From contig NZ_VCCH02000081.1 of NCBI RefSeq assembly GCF_005938675.2, positions 1-36,455 on the forward strand: a stretch of DNA of 36,455 nt, written 5' to 3'. Positions within the stretch are counted from its first letter, which is position 1, and each line of letters starts with the position of its first letter. Under the pieces are notes generated by a model. It made no database searches and had not been told where the DNA came from. It saw nothing but the letters and a program-made list of their open reading frames with translations. Of this stretch, positions 23,713 to 33,287 are shown in pieces. This stretch comes from Mycobacterium sp. KBS0706. Its GTDB lineage: Bacteria > Pseudomonadota > Alphaproteobacteria > DSM-16000 > Inquilinaceae. The position numbers and the translations under genes are program-made.

Positions 23713-26457
23713 GTGACTGACAGGCTGGAAATCTCCGGGTACGTCAGGCCCCCCTTACCGTCGCTTTGGCGTCGCGCTTTCTTGTTTCGCGGATGTTGGT
23801 GGCTGCTTGCCGGAACCGTCCTTGTTGTCGTGTTCAAGCTCGTCGACTGGACGGCCGAACTGCTGTGGCTCCGAGCACTGGGCTATGAAGAGGTCTTCTG
23901 GCGGATTCGTCTTATCAAGGTCGCGATGTTCGCAGCCGCCTTCATCCCGACGTTCGTTTATGTGCTGCTCAATCTCCAGGTTCTGGTCAGGCTCGACGTT
24001 CTGCCGAACCCTCTGCGCAGCAGCCCCGTTGGTGCGCCCCGGAGCGGGCCGAAGCAGTTGGGAACCGGAAGCGCAGGCCCCCGGACCTACCAGCTCACCT
24101 CGCTGCTCGTTCTTGTGTCGGCCGGAACGGCCGCCATTTTCGGATTCGCGCTCTATGGCGAGTGGGATCGATTCCTGCGCTTCGTTTGGTCCCAGAATTT
24201 CGGGATGTCTGATCCCATCTACCTTCGCGACGTCGGCTTCTACCTGTTCGTCTTGCCGCTCCTGAACCTTGTTCAGAACAGCCTCGTCCTGCTCACCCTG
24301 GGCGGCACCTTGACGCTTGGGTTCGCGCACCTTCAGATGGAGAACCTCCGTTTCACCGCTCGAGGACATATAACGGCGGATCCGCGGGCTCTGCGCCATG
24401 TTATCGCCAACGCCGTTCTGCTGCTGGCCGCATGGGCTTGGGGCCTCTATCTCGACCGCTTCGGCCTGCTGACCCGATCGGCTGGCGCAGTCTTCGGCGC
24501 CGGCTACACGGATGTTCACATCGTCCTGGTTGGCTTGTGGGTTTCGCTGGGTGCGACGCTCGCCCTCATCGGCGTGCTGGTCTGGGTCGCTGCGACAAAC
24601 GCGCCGCGTGTCGCCATATTGGGCATTGGTGTCTATCTGATTTTGCTGCTCGCCGCTTTGGAGCTGATCCCGGGGAGCATTCAAAGCCTGATCGTCGAGC
24701 CAAACGAGCTCGCGTTGGAGACGCCGTTCCTGCAACACAACATTGCGCTGACCCGCGCGGCCTATGGTTTGGACAAAGTCGAAGTGCGATTTCATGTCGC
24801 CGAAGGCAAGCTCGACGTGGCGCAGATGCGCGAGAATCAGGCGACAGTCGACAACATCCGCATCTGGGACGATCGCCCACTAAGCCAGACCTTCCGCCAG
24901 CTACAACAAATTCGTACGTACTACTCGTTCAGCGGCGTCGACGTTGATCGCTATTGGATCGACGGAGACTATCGCCAGGTGATGCTGGCGGCACGAGAAC
25001 TCTCCGCAGATTTGCCGGGTCAGAGCAGCAGCTGGGTCAACCGGCACCTCCAATACACCCATGGCTACGGCCTGGCGATGTGCTTGGCCGCCGAGAAGGA
25101 CGACCAGGGAGGGCCTGTCTTCACCATCGAGGACTTGCCGCCGAAGGGTTCGCCAGATCTGAAGGTCTCTCGTCCCGAGATCTATTACGGCACCGGGATG
25201 CTGAGATATCAACTGGCTCCCACCGGCGTGAAGGAGCTCAACTATCCCGAGGGAGACCAGAACGTCTACACCAGTTACACCGGCCATGGCGGGGTACTGC
25301 TGGACAACTTCTGGAAGAAGGCGCTATTCGCTTGGCACCAATTCGACATGAATATCGTCCTGTCCTCCTATGTCTCGCCGCAAAGCCGCATCCAACTGTG
25401 GCGATCGGTCGACCAGAGTGTTGCGCGCATCGCGCCTTTCCTGAAGCTGGATCGGGACCCCTATCTCGTTGTCGACCAGGGACGGCTGTTCTGGATACAG
25501 GACGCCTATACCATTGCCGATGGGTTTCCCTATTCCGAGCCGACCGATGATGGGTTCAGTTACATTCGTAACTCAGTGAAGGTCGTGGTCGATGCCTATG
25601 AGGGCGATGTTCGCTTCTACGTCGTCGATCCAGCGGACCCGGTCTTGCGCGCGTACCGTGCAGCCTTGCCAAGCTTGTTCCGGTCGCTCGACGATATGTC
25701 ACCGGGTCTGCGTCAACATCTGCGCTATCCACGGGATATGTTCGAGGTCCAGGTCGACAAGCTCAATACCTATCACATGACGATCCCGCAGGTGTTCTAC
25801 AACAGGGAGGACCTTTGGGCTCCGCCACAGGAAAAGTACGGCGGCGAGGCGGTTCGGATGGATCCATACTACGTCCTGATGAAGTTGCCGGGCGAAGATC
25901 GCCTGCAATTCCTGCTGATGACTCCTGTCACGCCGAGCAATCGCGACAACATGATCGCCTGGATCGCCGCCCGGTCGGATTTCCCCGGCTATGGCGAGAT
26001 GATCATCTACAAACTGTCGAAAGATAGCCTTATCCTTGGGCCGCTTCAGATCGAAGCTACGATCGATCAGGACACAACAATCGCACGCCAGCTCACACTA
26101 TGGGACCAGCGCGGCTCGCGCGTGATCCGGGGCAATCTACTCGTCATTCCGATCGACCAATCCTTTCTCTACGTCGAACCAGTGTTTCTTCTGGCCGCGG
26201 GGACGAACATCCCGCAGCTCAAGCGGGTCATCGTCGGCGACGGCAACCAGCTGGCGATGGAAGCCACTCTCACGAAGGCCATCCAAGTCGTGTTCGGTGA
26301 AGGACCGTCGCCCTCGGAAGGAATGACCGAGGCCCCAGAAGCGCCCGCACCTGGAGCACGCGAGGCGCTGTCGAGGGCCGAGCAAGCGCTCCGGCGGAGC
26401 GATTGGAACGCCTTCGGGCGCGAGTGGGATCTGCTGAAAAGCCTCTTGGAGAAGTGA
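23713..26457 (+). CDS. UPF0182 (COG1615) large membrane protein
   Basis: The protein has 914 residues. The N-terminal third (about 1-320) has about seven membrane segments. The rest is a large domain expected outside the membrane, with family blocks DNIRIWDDRPLSQTFRQLQQIRTYYSF, GYGLAMCLAAE, YYGTGMLRYQL, TSYTGHGG and FPYSEP. The order is the normal one for UPF0182, a family of unknown function found in actinobacteria, cyanobacteria and scattered proteobacteria. The start at GTG 23713 lacks a good ribosome site, and a later TTG is possible. The C-terminus ends with a short Pro/Glu-rich linker and a helix (ALSRAEQALRRSDWNAFGREWDLLKSLLEK) typical of the family. Its neighbours are stress and carbohydrate genes, and no function is assigned. 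Confidence 0.9.
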   Translation: MTDRLEISGYVRPPLPSLWRRAFLFRGCWWLLAGTVLVVVFKLVDWTAELLWLRALGYEEVFWRIRLIKVAMFAAAFIPTFVYVLLNLQVLVRLDVLPNPLRSSPVGAPRSGPKQLGTGSAGPRTYQLTSLLVLVSAGTAAIFGFALYGEWDRFLRFVWSQNFGMSDPIYLRDVGFYLFVLPLLNLVQNSLVLLTLGGTLTLGFAHLQMENLRFTARGHITADPRALRHVIANAVLLLAAWAWGLYLDRFGLLTRSAGAVFGAGYTDVHIVLVGLWVSLGATLALIGVLVWVAATNAPRVAILGIGVYLILLLAALELIPGSIQSLIVEPNELALETPFLQHNIALTRAAYGLDKVEVRFHVAEGKLDVAQMRENQATVDNIRIWDDRPLSQTFRQLQQIRTYYSFSGVDVDRYWIDGDYRQVMLAARELSADLPGQSSSWVNRHLQYTHGYGLAMCLAAEKDDQGGPVFTIEDLPPKGSPDLKVSRPEIYYGTGMLRYQLAPTGVKELNYPEGDQNVYTSYTGHGGVLLDNFWKKALFAWHQFDMNIVLSSYVSPQSRIQLWRSVDQSVARIAPFLKLDRDPYLVVDQGRLFWIQDAYTIADGFPYSEPTDDGFSYIRNSVKVVVDAYEGDVRFYVVDPADPVLRAYRAALPSLFRSLDDMSPGLRQHLRYPRDMFEVQVDKLNTYHMTIPQVFYNREDLWAPPQEKYGGEAVRMDPYYVLMKLPGEDRLQFLLMTPVTPSNRDNMIAWIAARSDFPGYGEMIIYKLSKDSLILGPLQIEATIDQDTTIARQLTLWDQRGSRVIRGNLLVIPIDQSFLYVEPVFLLAAGTNIPQLKRVIVGDGNQLAMEATLTKAIQVVFGEGPSPSEGMTEAPEAPAPGAREALSRAEQALRRSDWNAFGREWDLLKSLLEK

Positions 26458-26529
26458 GATCGAGATTGTAGTTCGGGGCTGGGGGGTAACCCATCGGAGC
26501 TTCAAGAAATGAAGCGTTTAGCACGCAAA

Positions 26530-26552
26530 TCGGCGCGGACACACCGCGCCGA
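26530..26552. terminator. Hairpin between convergent UPF0182 and hsp20 genes
   Basis: A perfect 9-bp stem, TCGGCGCGG (26530-26538) with CCGCGCCGA (26544-26552), has a 5-base loop. It lies between two genes that end towards each other. On the minus strand it is followed by a short T-run (TTTGCG). It is probably a shared terminator. Confidence 0.6.
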
Positions 26553-26580
26553 CATGCAGTCGCCGACCCGGCGGGCTACC

Positions 26581-26979
26581 TCAGCTGAGTGCTATGCGTC
26601 TCGGCACGGCCTCCTGCACCTTGTTGAGGGTTAAGGATAGCACACCGTCGGAAAGCGTTGCACTGATCCTGGCCTGGTCGACCTTGCTGGATAGTGCAAA
26701 CGAACGGGCATAGTGACCGACATTGTATTCTGTATAAACCGGCGCCAGATCCTTGTATTGTGACAGGTCGATCTTAGCTTCGACCCGCAGCACGTTGTTT
26801 TCGATATCCACCGTGACGTCCTTTGTCTCGGCGCCTGGGATTTCCATGACGACCGTCAAAGCCTCGTCGGTCTCGTAAATGTCTGTGATGGGAACGTAGT
26901 ACCGGGCAGGAATGGTCTTTTCCTCCTTCGAGGTGACCTCCTTTTTCTCTTGGACGGTGAGCTCGTGTCCATCGGTCAT
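26581..26979 (-). CDS. Hsp20/alpha-crystallin small heat-shock protein
   Basis: This 132-residue ATP-independent chaperone is expected to hold unfolded proteins in large oligomers. ATG 26979 (MTDGHELTVQEKKEV) is chosen because AGGGAG lies 7 bases upstream; the longer frame to 27012 has no such site. The charged Lys/Glu-rich N-terminus (about 1-25) is followed by the alpha-crystallin domain (about 28-132), with ITDIYETDEALTVVMEIPG, VDIENNVLRVEAK and the late GVLSLTLNK. There is no C-terminal IxI tail; it ends RRIALS. It lies 45 bases after the second hsp20 on the same strand and is probably co-transcribed. The pair seems to be split into a short and a more typical member. Confidence 0.93.
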   Translation of the reverse strand: MTDGHELTVQEKKEVTSKEEKTIPARYYVPITDIYETDEALTVVMEIPGAETKDVTVDIENNVLRVEAKIDLSQYKDLAPVYTEYNVGHYARSFALSSKVDQARISATLSDGVLSLTLNKVQEAVPRRIALS

Positions 26980-27024
26980 TGAAGTCTCCCTGGGTTGAAT
27001 CGAGGTTTCCATCGATATCGACGT

Positions 27025-27450
27025 CTAGGAGATCGCGATCGAGCGCGGCTTCTCGCGATCAGCGCAAGGCAGCAGTAGTGCAAGCATTCCGTCATGGTAT
27101 TCGGCCTTGACCGCATCGGGATCGATCTGAAGGGGCAAGGTAACCGCGCGATCGAACCGGCCGGACGACCGCTCGCGACGGTGCACGCTGACTCCTTCGG
27201 GATAGGCCAGCGTCTTTGTGCCGGCGATACGGATGGTGTTACCCTTCACCTGGATCTCAAGCGCCGACTTGTGCATCCCCGGTACTTCAGTCAGAACGAT
27301 GAAGTCATCGTTTTTGCGGAAAATATTGATCGGCGGATAGGCGCCGGCCGCACTTGCGCTGGTCTCGAGCCAATCGCTGCGACGCAACCTTTCCAAGGCT
27401 TGCTGCAGCGAGAACAGCGATTCGAACGGATCAGACCGACGGAGTGACAT
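27025..27450 (-). CDS. Hsp20/alpha-crystallin small heat-shock protein
   Basis: The protein has 141 residues. ATG 27450 has AGGAGG 6 bases upstream. The N-terminal arm MSLRRSDPFESLFSLQQALERL is typical of class A-like small heat-shock proteins (DPFxxLxxLQxxxxRL). The crystallin domain covers about 40-141, with PPINIFRKNDDFIVLTEVPG, LEIQVKGNTIRIAGTK, RRERSSGRFDRAVTLP and the late GMLALLLPCADREKPRSIAIS. It is the first gene of a two-gene unit with the hsp20 at 26581. A perfect FNR box (27578-27591) lies upstream with its centre about 134 bases before the start, suggesting induction at low oxygen. No CIRCE element or ROSE-like thermometer was seen. Confidence 0.95.
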   Translation of the reverse strand: MSLRRSDPFESLFSLQQALERLRRSDWLETSASAAGAYPPINIFRKNDDFIVLTEVPGMHKSALEIQVKGNTIRIAGTKTLAYPEGVSVHRRERSSGRFDRAVTLPLQIDPDAVKAEYHDGMLALLLPCADREKPRSIAIS

Positions 27451-27864
27451 GACGTACCTCCTGGACTGTGGTGGCAGCGGCCCTGGTTCGCGATGGGATG
27501 ACGCCCCGCTGCGGGCGACGTTTCGCAAATCCCATGTCGGACATGGAACACAATCGATGAGAGGCGGTGCTGTTTCCTTGATCCAGATCAATGGTCAGTG
27601 ATGTGTCGGCTGAAATGGCTAGGGCCTAGCAGCGAGATGAGAATCCAATCGCTGCCGGAGTGTCGGGGTTGCAACGGCGTGCTGCCTGAGGCTGTGACAA
27701 TGGTAGGAGCACTACCTGCCGTTGTTGACGGTGGGACAGCCTTGGGTCGAACCGGATCAATCCGGCCAACGTCCGCTCCTCACGAGCCCGGGCCATGTCC
27801 TGTGTGGATGGCTCCCGACGGTTGTACACCGCCACGGCCGGCGAAGCCGGCAACATGGTGCAGA
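27451..27864. other. Intergenic region between glgX and the hsp20 pair
   Basis: These 414 bases hold the hsp20 promoter region with a perfect FNR box (27578-27591). From 27592 to 27864 I see no gene in any frame and no clear terminator for glgX. Confidence 0.5.
27578..27591. promoter_or_regulatory. FNR/Dnr-type box (perfect) upstream of the hsp20 pair
   Basis: TTGATCCAGATCAA fits TTGAT-N4-ATCAA. For the minus-strand hsp20 genes, activation at -41.5 would start transcription near 27543, with a leader of about 93 bases before 27450. Confidence 0.72.
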
Positions 27865-30006
27865 TCAGGGGGCTTCCCTGCGCGCCGACTCTTCGAACAG
27901 CACCACGACCGAACGATCGGCTGCGTGATACCTGCGATCCGACAGGGCGGGTGCCGCCTGCCATGGGACGATGTCATCCGGGGAATCCAGCGCGGTATCG
28001 ATCCACCTCCGCCACGAGTTCGCGCCGCCATCGAGCGTCGCCGGCAACTCGAATTCCAGCGGCTCCCAATACGCATTGAAGATCAAATGCACGTGAAGCC
28101 CTTCGCGTGGCAGGATGGCCTCGAAGGCAAGGCTGTGCGATTGGTCGCCCCAATCCGGCTTGCCGAGCTCCACACCGTGCCAGGTCTTGCTCGCCTGACG
28201 GATCATCTGACTCAGGCTGACGCGTCGTCGCTCATGCTCCATATCTCGCTGCGTGCGTCGCGCATTGAGCAGGGTCGCGAACCGGAGCACATCCGCGTGC
28301 TTTTCGGCCAGCGTCCAGTCCAACCAGCTGGTCTCGTTATCCTGACAATAGGCATTGTTGTTGCCGCATTGAGTCCGCCGCACTTCGTCGCCCATGAGCA
28401 TCATAGGCATGCCAATCGACAGTATCGTGATGGTCAGGAAGTTCTTGACCTGCCGATTTCTCAGCTTCTCGACGGCGGGGTCATCGGTGGGTCCTTCGAC
28501 GCCGCAGTTCCAGCTGCGGTTGTCATTCGCGCCGTCGCGGTTGTCCTCTCCATTCTCCTCGTTGTGCTTCCCGTCGTAGGAGACGAGATCGTTGAGCGTA
28601 AAGCCGTCGTGGCATGTCACGAAATTGACGCTCTGCTCGGCTTCGCGCTCCTTGTGCCCATAGATCTCCGGGCTTCCCACGAGCCGGTCCGCCACACGCG
28701 CGACCGCACCGGATTCGCCGCGAAAGAAGGAGCGCACATCGTCGCGGAACTTGCCGTTCCATTCCTTCCAAGCGTCTCCGACGAAGCTGCCCACCTGGTA
28801 GAGGCCGGCCGCATCCCAGGCCTCGGCAATGAGCTTGGTGCCCGCAAGCGCTGGATCGGATTCGATATCCCACAGGACCGGCGGGTTCGGAAGCGGATTG
28901 CCGGAAGGATCTCGCGACAGGATCGACGCCAGGTCGAACCGGAAGCCGTCGACATGCATCTCTTCCACCCAGTATCTGAGGCTATCCACGATCATCCTGC
29001 GGACGATCGGATGATTGGCATTGAGAGTGTTGCCGCAGCCGGTGTAGTTGGCGTACTGGGCACGATCGCGCTCAAGGATGTAGTAGGTGGGGTTGTCGAG
29101 CCCCCGGAAGCACAGGGTCGGGCCGGAGCGGTGGTCGCCTTCCGCGGTGTGATTGAACACGACGTCGAGGATGACCTCGATGCCTGCGCGGTGAAGCGCC
29201 TTCACCATGTCGCGGAACTCGTCCACCGCCCCGAGCGGGTCCCGACGCGAGCTGTATGACTGGTGTGGCGCGAAGAAGGAAACTGGTGCATAGCCCCAGT
29301 AGTTGACCTTTCCCGGCGGGCAATCCCGTGCGTCGAACTGGAACACCGGCAGCAGTTCCACCGCCGTGACCCCAAGCCGGTTGAGGTACGGGATCTTCGC
29401 GATCAGGCCGGCATAGGTGCCTCGAGCTTTCTCGCCGACGCCGGAACTGGAATGTCGGGTAAAACCTCGCACATGCGTCTCGTAGACGATCGTGCGTGAG
29501 GACGGCAGCCGCAGCGGCGCATCGCCTTCCCAGTCATAGGCAGACGGATCGACCACCACGCTCTTCATCGCGATTGCGGCATCGTCGCCGGCCTCGCCGG
29601 CGGCCACACGGTCATACCGGTCCGGCACGGCGACAGCACGACCGTACGGGTCGAGCAGTACCTTGGCGCGATCGAACCGCAACCCATTGGCCGGGTCGAA
29701 CGGGCCATCTGCCCGATAGCCATAGAGCTGGCCGGCTTTCAGGCCGGGGACGAACACGTGCCAGTAGTGATAGGTGCGATTGTCGACGGGGTCGATGCGG
29801 ACGACCCGCGAGGGCCTCGCGTCGTCGACATGATCGAAGAGAAGCAATTCGATTCCAGTGGAGTGCCTTGAGAAGACGCTGAAGTTGACGCCGTGGGGGA
29901 CAGGGGTCGCCCCCAAGGCAGAGCAGCTTCCCGCGGCCGGCCTTGCGGCCTGATCCCAGCGCTGCGTCCCTCGTCCGATCTCGAGCGTGGTCATGAGGAG
30001 TTCCAT
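27865..30006 (-). CDS. glgX: Glycogen debranching enzyme (GlgX/isoamylase type, GH13)
   Basis: The protein has 713 residues from ATG 30006; ATG 29994 (MTTLEIGRG) is equally possible, and neither has a strong ribosome site. It hydrolyses alpha-1,6 branches of glycogen or limit dextrin. An N-terminal CBM48-like domain (about 30-140) precedes the GH13 barrel: YETHVRGFT (175-183), DVVFNH (281-286), nucleophile D358 (DGFRFDLAS), acid/base E395 (LIAEAWD) and D467 (TCHDGFT). All three catalytic acids are present. The C-terminal domain ends near EESARREAP. It is transcribed towards the hsp20 genes and is divergent from the glucosidase at 30431. No glycogen phosphorylase or synthase is nearby, so it probably works on polyglucan or imported glucan together with that glucosidase. 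Confidence 0.95.
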   Translation of the reverse strand: MELLMTTLEIGRGTQRWDQAARPAAGSCSALGATPVPHGVNFSVFSRHSTGIELLLFDHVDDARPSRVVRIDPVDNRTYHYWHVFVPGLKAGQLYGYRADGPFDPANGLRFDRAKVLLDPYGRAVAVPDRYDRVAAGEAGDDAAIAMKSVVVDPSAYDWEGDAPLRLPSSRTIVYETHVRGFTRHSSSGVGEKARGTYAGLIAKIPYLNRLGVTAVELLPVFQFDARDCPPGKVNYWGYAPVSFFAPHQSYSSRRDPLGAVDEFRDMVKALHRAGIEVILDVVFNHTAEGDHRSGPTLCFRGLDNPTYYILERDRAQYANYTGCGNTLNANHPIVRRMIVDSLRYWVEEMHVDGFRFDLASILSRDPSGNPLPNPPVLWDIESDPALAGTKLIAEAWDAAGLYQVGSFVGDAWKEWNGKFRDDVRSFFRGESGAVARVADRLVGSPEIYGHKEREAEQSVNFVTCHDGFTLNDLVSYDGKHNEENGEDNRDGANDNRSWNCGVEGPTDDPAVEKLRNRQVKNFLTITILSIGMPMMLMGDEVRRTQCGNNNAYCQDNETSWLDWTLAEKHADVLRFATLLNARRTQRDMEHERRRVSLSQMIRQASKTWHGVELGKPDWGDQSHSLAFEAILPREGLHVHLIFNAYWEPLEFELPATLDGGANSWRRWIDTALDSPDDIVPWQAAPALSDRRYHAADRSVVVLFEESARREAP

Positions 30007-30430
30007 CGGTTCGATGGGCCGACCCTGTCGGCCGCGAGGCGAATCCTTGCTCTATCCGCGGGTGCCCTCCCTGGATCGGCGCAGCGGCACTGATCACCAA
30101 AAATTTAGGCGGGACAAGCTTCGGATGTTTTGCGTTGGGTCAAATCTGCCAGCCGCGATATCGCATAAGTTATTGCAATTATGTTTCATCTGAGAGTCGC
30201 CGGCCGTCCATCGCCTCTCGACATCGCGCTCAAGGGGGAGCCGCCCCTGCCTGGAGCGGCTCGGTGTCCGGAGACTTCATCTGGTCTCGGATCATCCTCG
30301 CCGACCTGCGCCCTGGATCAACCGATCCGATCTCGGCAACCCGACCACGCAGCGTCCGGTCGTGGTCCTGATGGACACGAGCGACGGCAGGGTGCGGCGC
30401 CTCAGCCCGTTTGAGAACCGGAGGATGACA
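30007..30430. other. Divergent promoter region of glgX and the glucosidase
   Basis: These 424 bases have no convincing gene. An AT-rich stretch near 30100-30190 is the likely promoter zone and contains the FixK-like site at 30130-30143. The right half (30200-30420) shows nothing recognisable except the ribosome site before 30431. Confidence 0.5.
30130..30143. promoter_or_regulatory. Degenerate FixK/FNR-like box
   Basis: TTGCGTTGGGTCAA fits the looser FixK2 pattern TTG(A/C)-N6-(T/G)CAA but not the strict TTGAT-N4-ATCAA. It lies about 125 bases before glgX and about 290 before the glucosidase start. A match this loose can occur by chance. Confidence 0.35.
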
Positions 30431-33184
30431 ATGACGAAGAAGGAGTCGGAGGCGCAACGTCTGATCGATGCCCGGGAAAGAAATGTCCCCTGGAGAAGAT
30501 GGGGGCCTTACCTCAGCGAGCGCCAATGGGGCACCGTGCGCGAGGACTACAGCGAAGACGGGAACGCATGGAATTACTTCTCCCACGACCAGGCGCGGTC
30601 CAGAGCCTATCGCTGGGGCGAGGACGGGCTGGCCGGGATCTGCGACGATCACCAACTCCTCTGCTTCGCCCTGGCATTATGGAACGGCAAGGATCCCATC
30701 CTGAAGGAGCGGCTGTTTGGCTTGACCAATAGCGAGGGAAACCACGGCGAGGACGTGAAGGAATATTACTTCTATCTCGACAGCACTCCAACCCATTCCT
30801 ATATGAAATATCTCTACAAATACCCGCAGTTTCCATATCCCTACAGCGATATTGTCGATAAAAATCGGCAGAGGGGGCGTGATCAAACCGAATATGAGCT
30901 GATGGACAGTGGCGTATTCAATAATGGCCGATATTTCGACGTGTTTGTCGAATACGCAAAATCGTCCCCTGAGGATCTGCTGATCAAGGTGACCGTCTGC
31001 AATCGCGGGGAGGAGGCTGCCTCTCTTCACCTGCTGCCGACGCTTTGGTTCCGTAACACCTGGTCATGGACCAGCGGTAGGTCGAAGCCGGTGCTTCGGT
31101 CGCTGGAGGGGCCGGGCGACAGTGTCATCCATGCTCATCACACCGATCCGATGTTTCGGGGGGTTCTCGACGACCATTATCTCTACTGCGACGGGCGGGT
31201 TGCCTTGCTGTTCACCGAGAACGAAACCAACAACAAAAGGGTCTTCGGCTCCGCCAATTCCGGTCTCTATGTCAAAGACGGCATCAACGAGTGCATCGTT
31301 CACGGGCGGCGGGAGGCGGTGAACCCGGCGGGCACGGGGACGAAAGCCTCCGCCCTCTACGAGATGAGCATCGGCGCCGGCGCTACAGGAACCGTGCGGC
31401 TGCGACTGACCACGCAGCCTCCGGAACGCCTCGGCAGGCCATTCGAGGAGTTCGACGCCGTCATGTCGGCAAGGCTTCGGCAGGCGGACGATTTCTACGG
31501 CGCGATCACGCCCTCTTCTGTCAAAGCGGATCAGGACCGAGCCAACGTGATGCGGCAAGCGCTGGCAGGCATGCTATGGACCAAGCAGTACTACTACTTC
31601 GACGTCGACCGATGGCTTGATGAGCACCATGCCCATCCGCTCGACCCGACAAGCCGTCCCTGGCGGAACCGCGATTGGTTCCACATGGTGAACGACCACA
31701 TCATCTCGATGCCCGACAAGTGGGAGTACCCATGGTATGCCGCCTGGGATCTGGCGTTCCACACGATCGCGCTGTCCGTGGTGGATCCCGATTTCGCAAA
31801 GCAGCAGCTCGATCTGATGCTGACCGGACACTATCTGCATCCCAACGGCCAGATCCCCGCCTATGAGTGGAATTTCAGCGATGTGAATCCGCCGGTGCAC
31901 GCCTGGGCGACGCTATTCCAGATGCGCACCGAGCAGGCGGAGCGCGGCGAGTTTGATCTGGAGTTCGCGAAATCAGCCTTCAACAAGCTCCTGCTCAACT
32001 TCACCTGGTGGGTCAACCGCAAGGACCGGTTCGGCCGCAACCTGTTCGAGGGCGGCTTTCTCGGCCTCGACAATATCGGCGTCTTTGATCGCAGCTCTCC
32101 TCTGCCGACCGGTGGTTATCTGGAGCAGGCGGACGGCACTGCCTGGATGGCCTTGTTCTGTCAGAACATGATGGAGATTGCGGTGGAGCTGGCCGGCCAC
32201 GACCGGACCTACGAAGAGATGTTCGCAAAGTTCGCCGAGCACTTCCTGTGGATTGCCGCGGCCATGAACCGCGCCGGGTCGGATGGAATGTGGGACGAGG
32301 AAGATGGTTTCTACTACGACGTCCTGCGCCGGCCTGACGGCAGCACCACGCGGCTCAAGGTGCGGTCGCTGGTGGGGCTGCTGCCACTCTGTGCAACGTC
32401 GGTGGCGGAGGCCTGGCAGCGAGAGCGGATACCGAGGGCCGTGGCCATGTTCCACGCTCGCCTTCTGCAGATGCCGGAGGTGCAGCAATGCATCCATCCG
32501 ACGGGTCCGGGGCACCTTGGCGTCGCCGAGCGAGGAATCATCGCGCTGCTCGGCCCGGAGCGCCTTCGGCGGGTCCTGGGGAGGATGCTCGACGAAAGCG
32601 AGTTCCTCAGCCCCTACGGCATTCGATCAATTTCCAAGATTCACGAACATAGCCCCTACATCTTTCCCGCTGGGGGGCAGGATTATCGCGTGGACTACCT
32701 CCCCGGCGAATCGAACAGCGGCATGTTCGGTGGCAATTCCAACTGGCGTGGGCCGGTCTGGATGCCGATCAACGCCCTGATCATTCGAGCACTGCTGAAT
32801 TTCTACTTGTATTACGGAAACGACTTCAAGGTCGAGTGTCCCTCCGGCTCGGGGCGGCAGATGACCCTGTTCGAGGTGGCCAGGGAAATCGCCGAGCGGC
32901 TGACCAGGATCTTCCTCCGGGATGCGACAGGGCGGCGGCCGGTCTACGGCACGACGGAGAAGTTCCACTCGGATCCACACTGGCGTGATTGTATTCTGTT
33001 CTATGAATATTTCCATGGCGACAACGGGATGGGGCTCGGCGCGAGCCACCAGACCGGATGGACCGGGGTGGTGGCCAAACTGATCCAGATGTTCGGCGCC
33101 TTGGATCCGGGGCAGATGCTGGAATGCGGCAAGCGGGCCGGTTTCCAGGCCGTCGATTCGGGCAGCGGATCATCCAGCAGCTGA
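30431..33184 (+). CDS. MGH1/GH63-like alpha-glucosidase-family protein
   Basis: The protein has 917 residues. ATG 30431 is chosen because CGGAGG (30419-30424) lies 6 bases upstream; ATG 30425 overlaps that site. The sequence follows the bacterial glucosidases with an (alpha/alpha)6 barrel in the GH63/MGH1 group: RWGPYLSERQWGTVREDYS near the start, EYPWYAAWDLAFH (about 432-444, D440 a likely catalytic acid), a DGMWDEEDGFYYDVL block (near 615-630), and GGNSNWRGPVWMPIN (about 765-780). The N-terminal 300 residues form a beta-rich domain. No signal peptide is evident. The substrate is unknown; relatives act on glucosyl- or mannosyl-glycerate, kojibiose-like ends or oligosaccharides. Divergence from glgX suggests a joint role in glucan breakdown. 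The Ser/Gly-rich end (SGSGSSSS) is unusual but probably disordered. Confidence 0.85.
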   Translation: MTKKESEAQRLIDARERNVPWRRWGPYLSERQWGTVREDYSEDGNAWNYFSHDQARSRAYRWGEDGLAGICDDHQLLCFALALWNGKDPILKERLFGLTNSEGNHGEDVKEYYFYLDSTPTHSYMKYLYKYPQFPYPYSDIVDKNRQRGRDQTEYELMDSGVFNNGRYFDVFVEYAKSSPEDLLIKVTVCNRGEEAASLHLLPTLWFRNTWSWTSGRSKPVLRSLEGPGDSVIHAHHTDPMFRGVLDDHYLYCDGRVALLFTENETNNKRVFGSANSGLYVKDGINECIVHGRREAVNPAGTGTKASALYEMSIGAGATGTVRLRLTTQPPERLGRPFEEFDAVMSARLRQADDFYGAITPSSVKADQDRANVMRQALAGMLWTKQYYYFDVDRWLDEHHAHPLDPTSRPWRNRDWFHMVNDHIISMPDKWEYPWYAAWDLAFHTIALSVVDPDFAKQQLDLMLTGHYLHPNGQIPAYEWNFSDVNPPVHAWATLFQMRTEQAERGEFDLEFAKSAFNKLLLNFTWWVNRKDRFGRNLFEGGFLGLDNIGVFDRSSPLPTGGYLEQADGTAWMALFCQNMMEIAVELAGHDRTYEEMFAKFAEHFLWIAAAMNRAGSDGMWDEEDGFYYDVLRRPDGSTTRLKVRSLVGLLPLCATSVAEAWQRERIPRAVAMFHARLLQMPEVQQCIHPTGPGHLGVAERGIIALLGPERLRRVLGRMLDESEFLSPYGIRSISKIHEHSPYIFPAGGQDYRVDYLPGESNSGMFGGNSNWRGPVWMPINALIIRALLNFYLYYGNDFKVECPSGSGRQMTLFEVAREIAERLTRIFLRDATGRRPVYGTTEKFHSDPHWRDCILFYEYFHGDNGMGLGASHQTGWTGVVAKLIQMFGALDPGQMLECGKRAGFQAVDSGSGSSSS

Positions 33185-33287
33185 CGCTCAAGGTCGAGAT
33201 CGCGATCAGGATGAGTGGCCAGTGCCGGACAGTTGAAGTCCCAGCCCGCTGCCGCTCAGGGCGACTCTGGCAAGGAGGCGGCCGACC

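Noticed and set aside
27598..29259. Long plus-strand frame of 553 codons
   Set aside because: It lies antisense to glgX, whose catalytic motifs are intact. The translation is a high-GC shadow without any domain.
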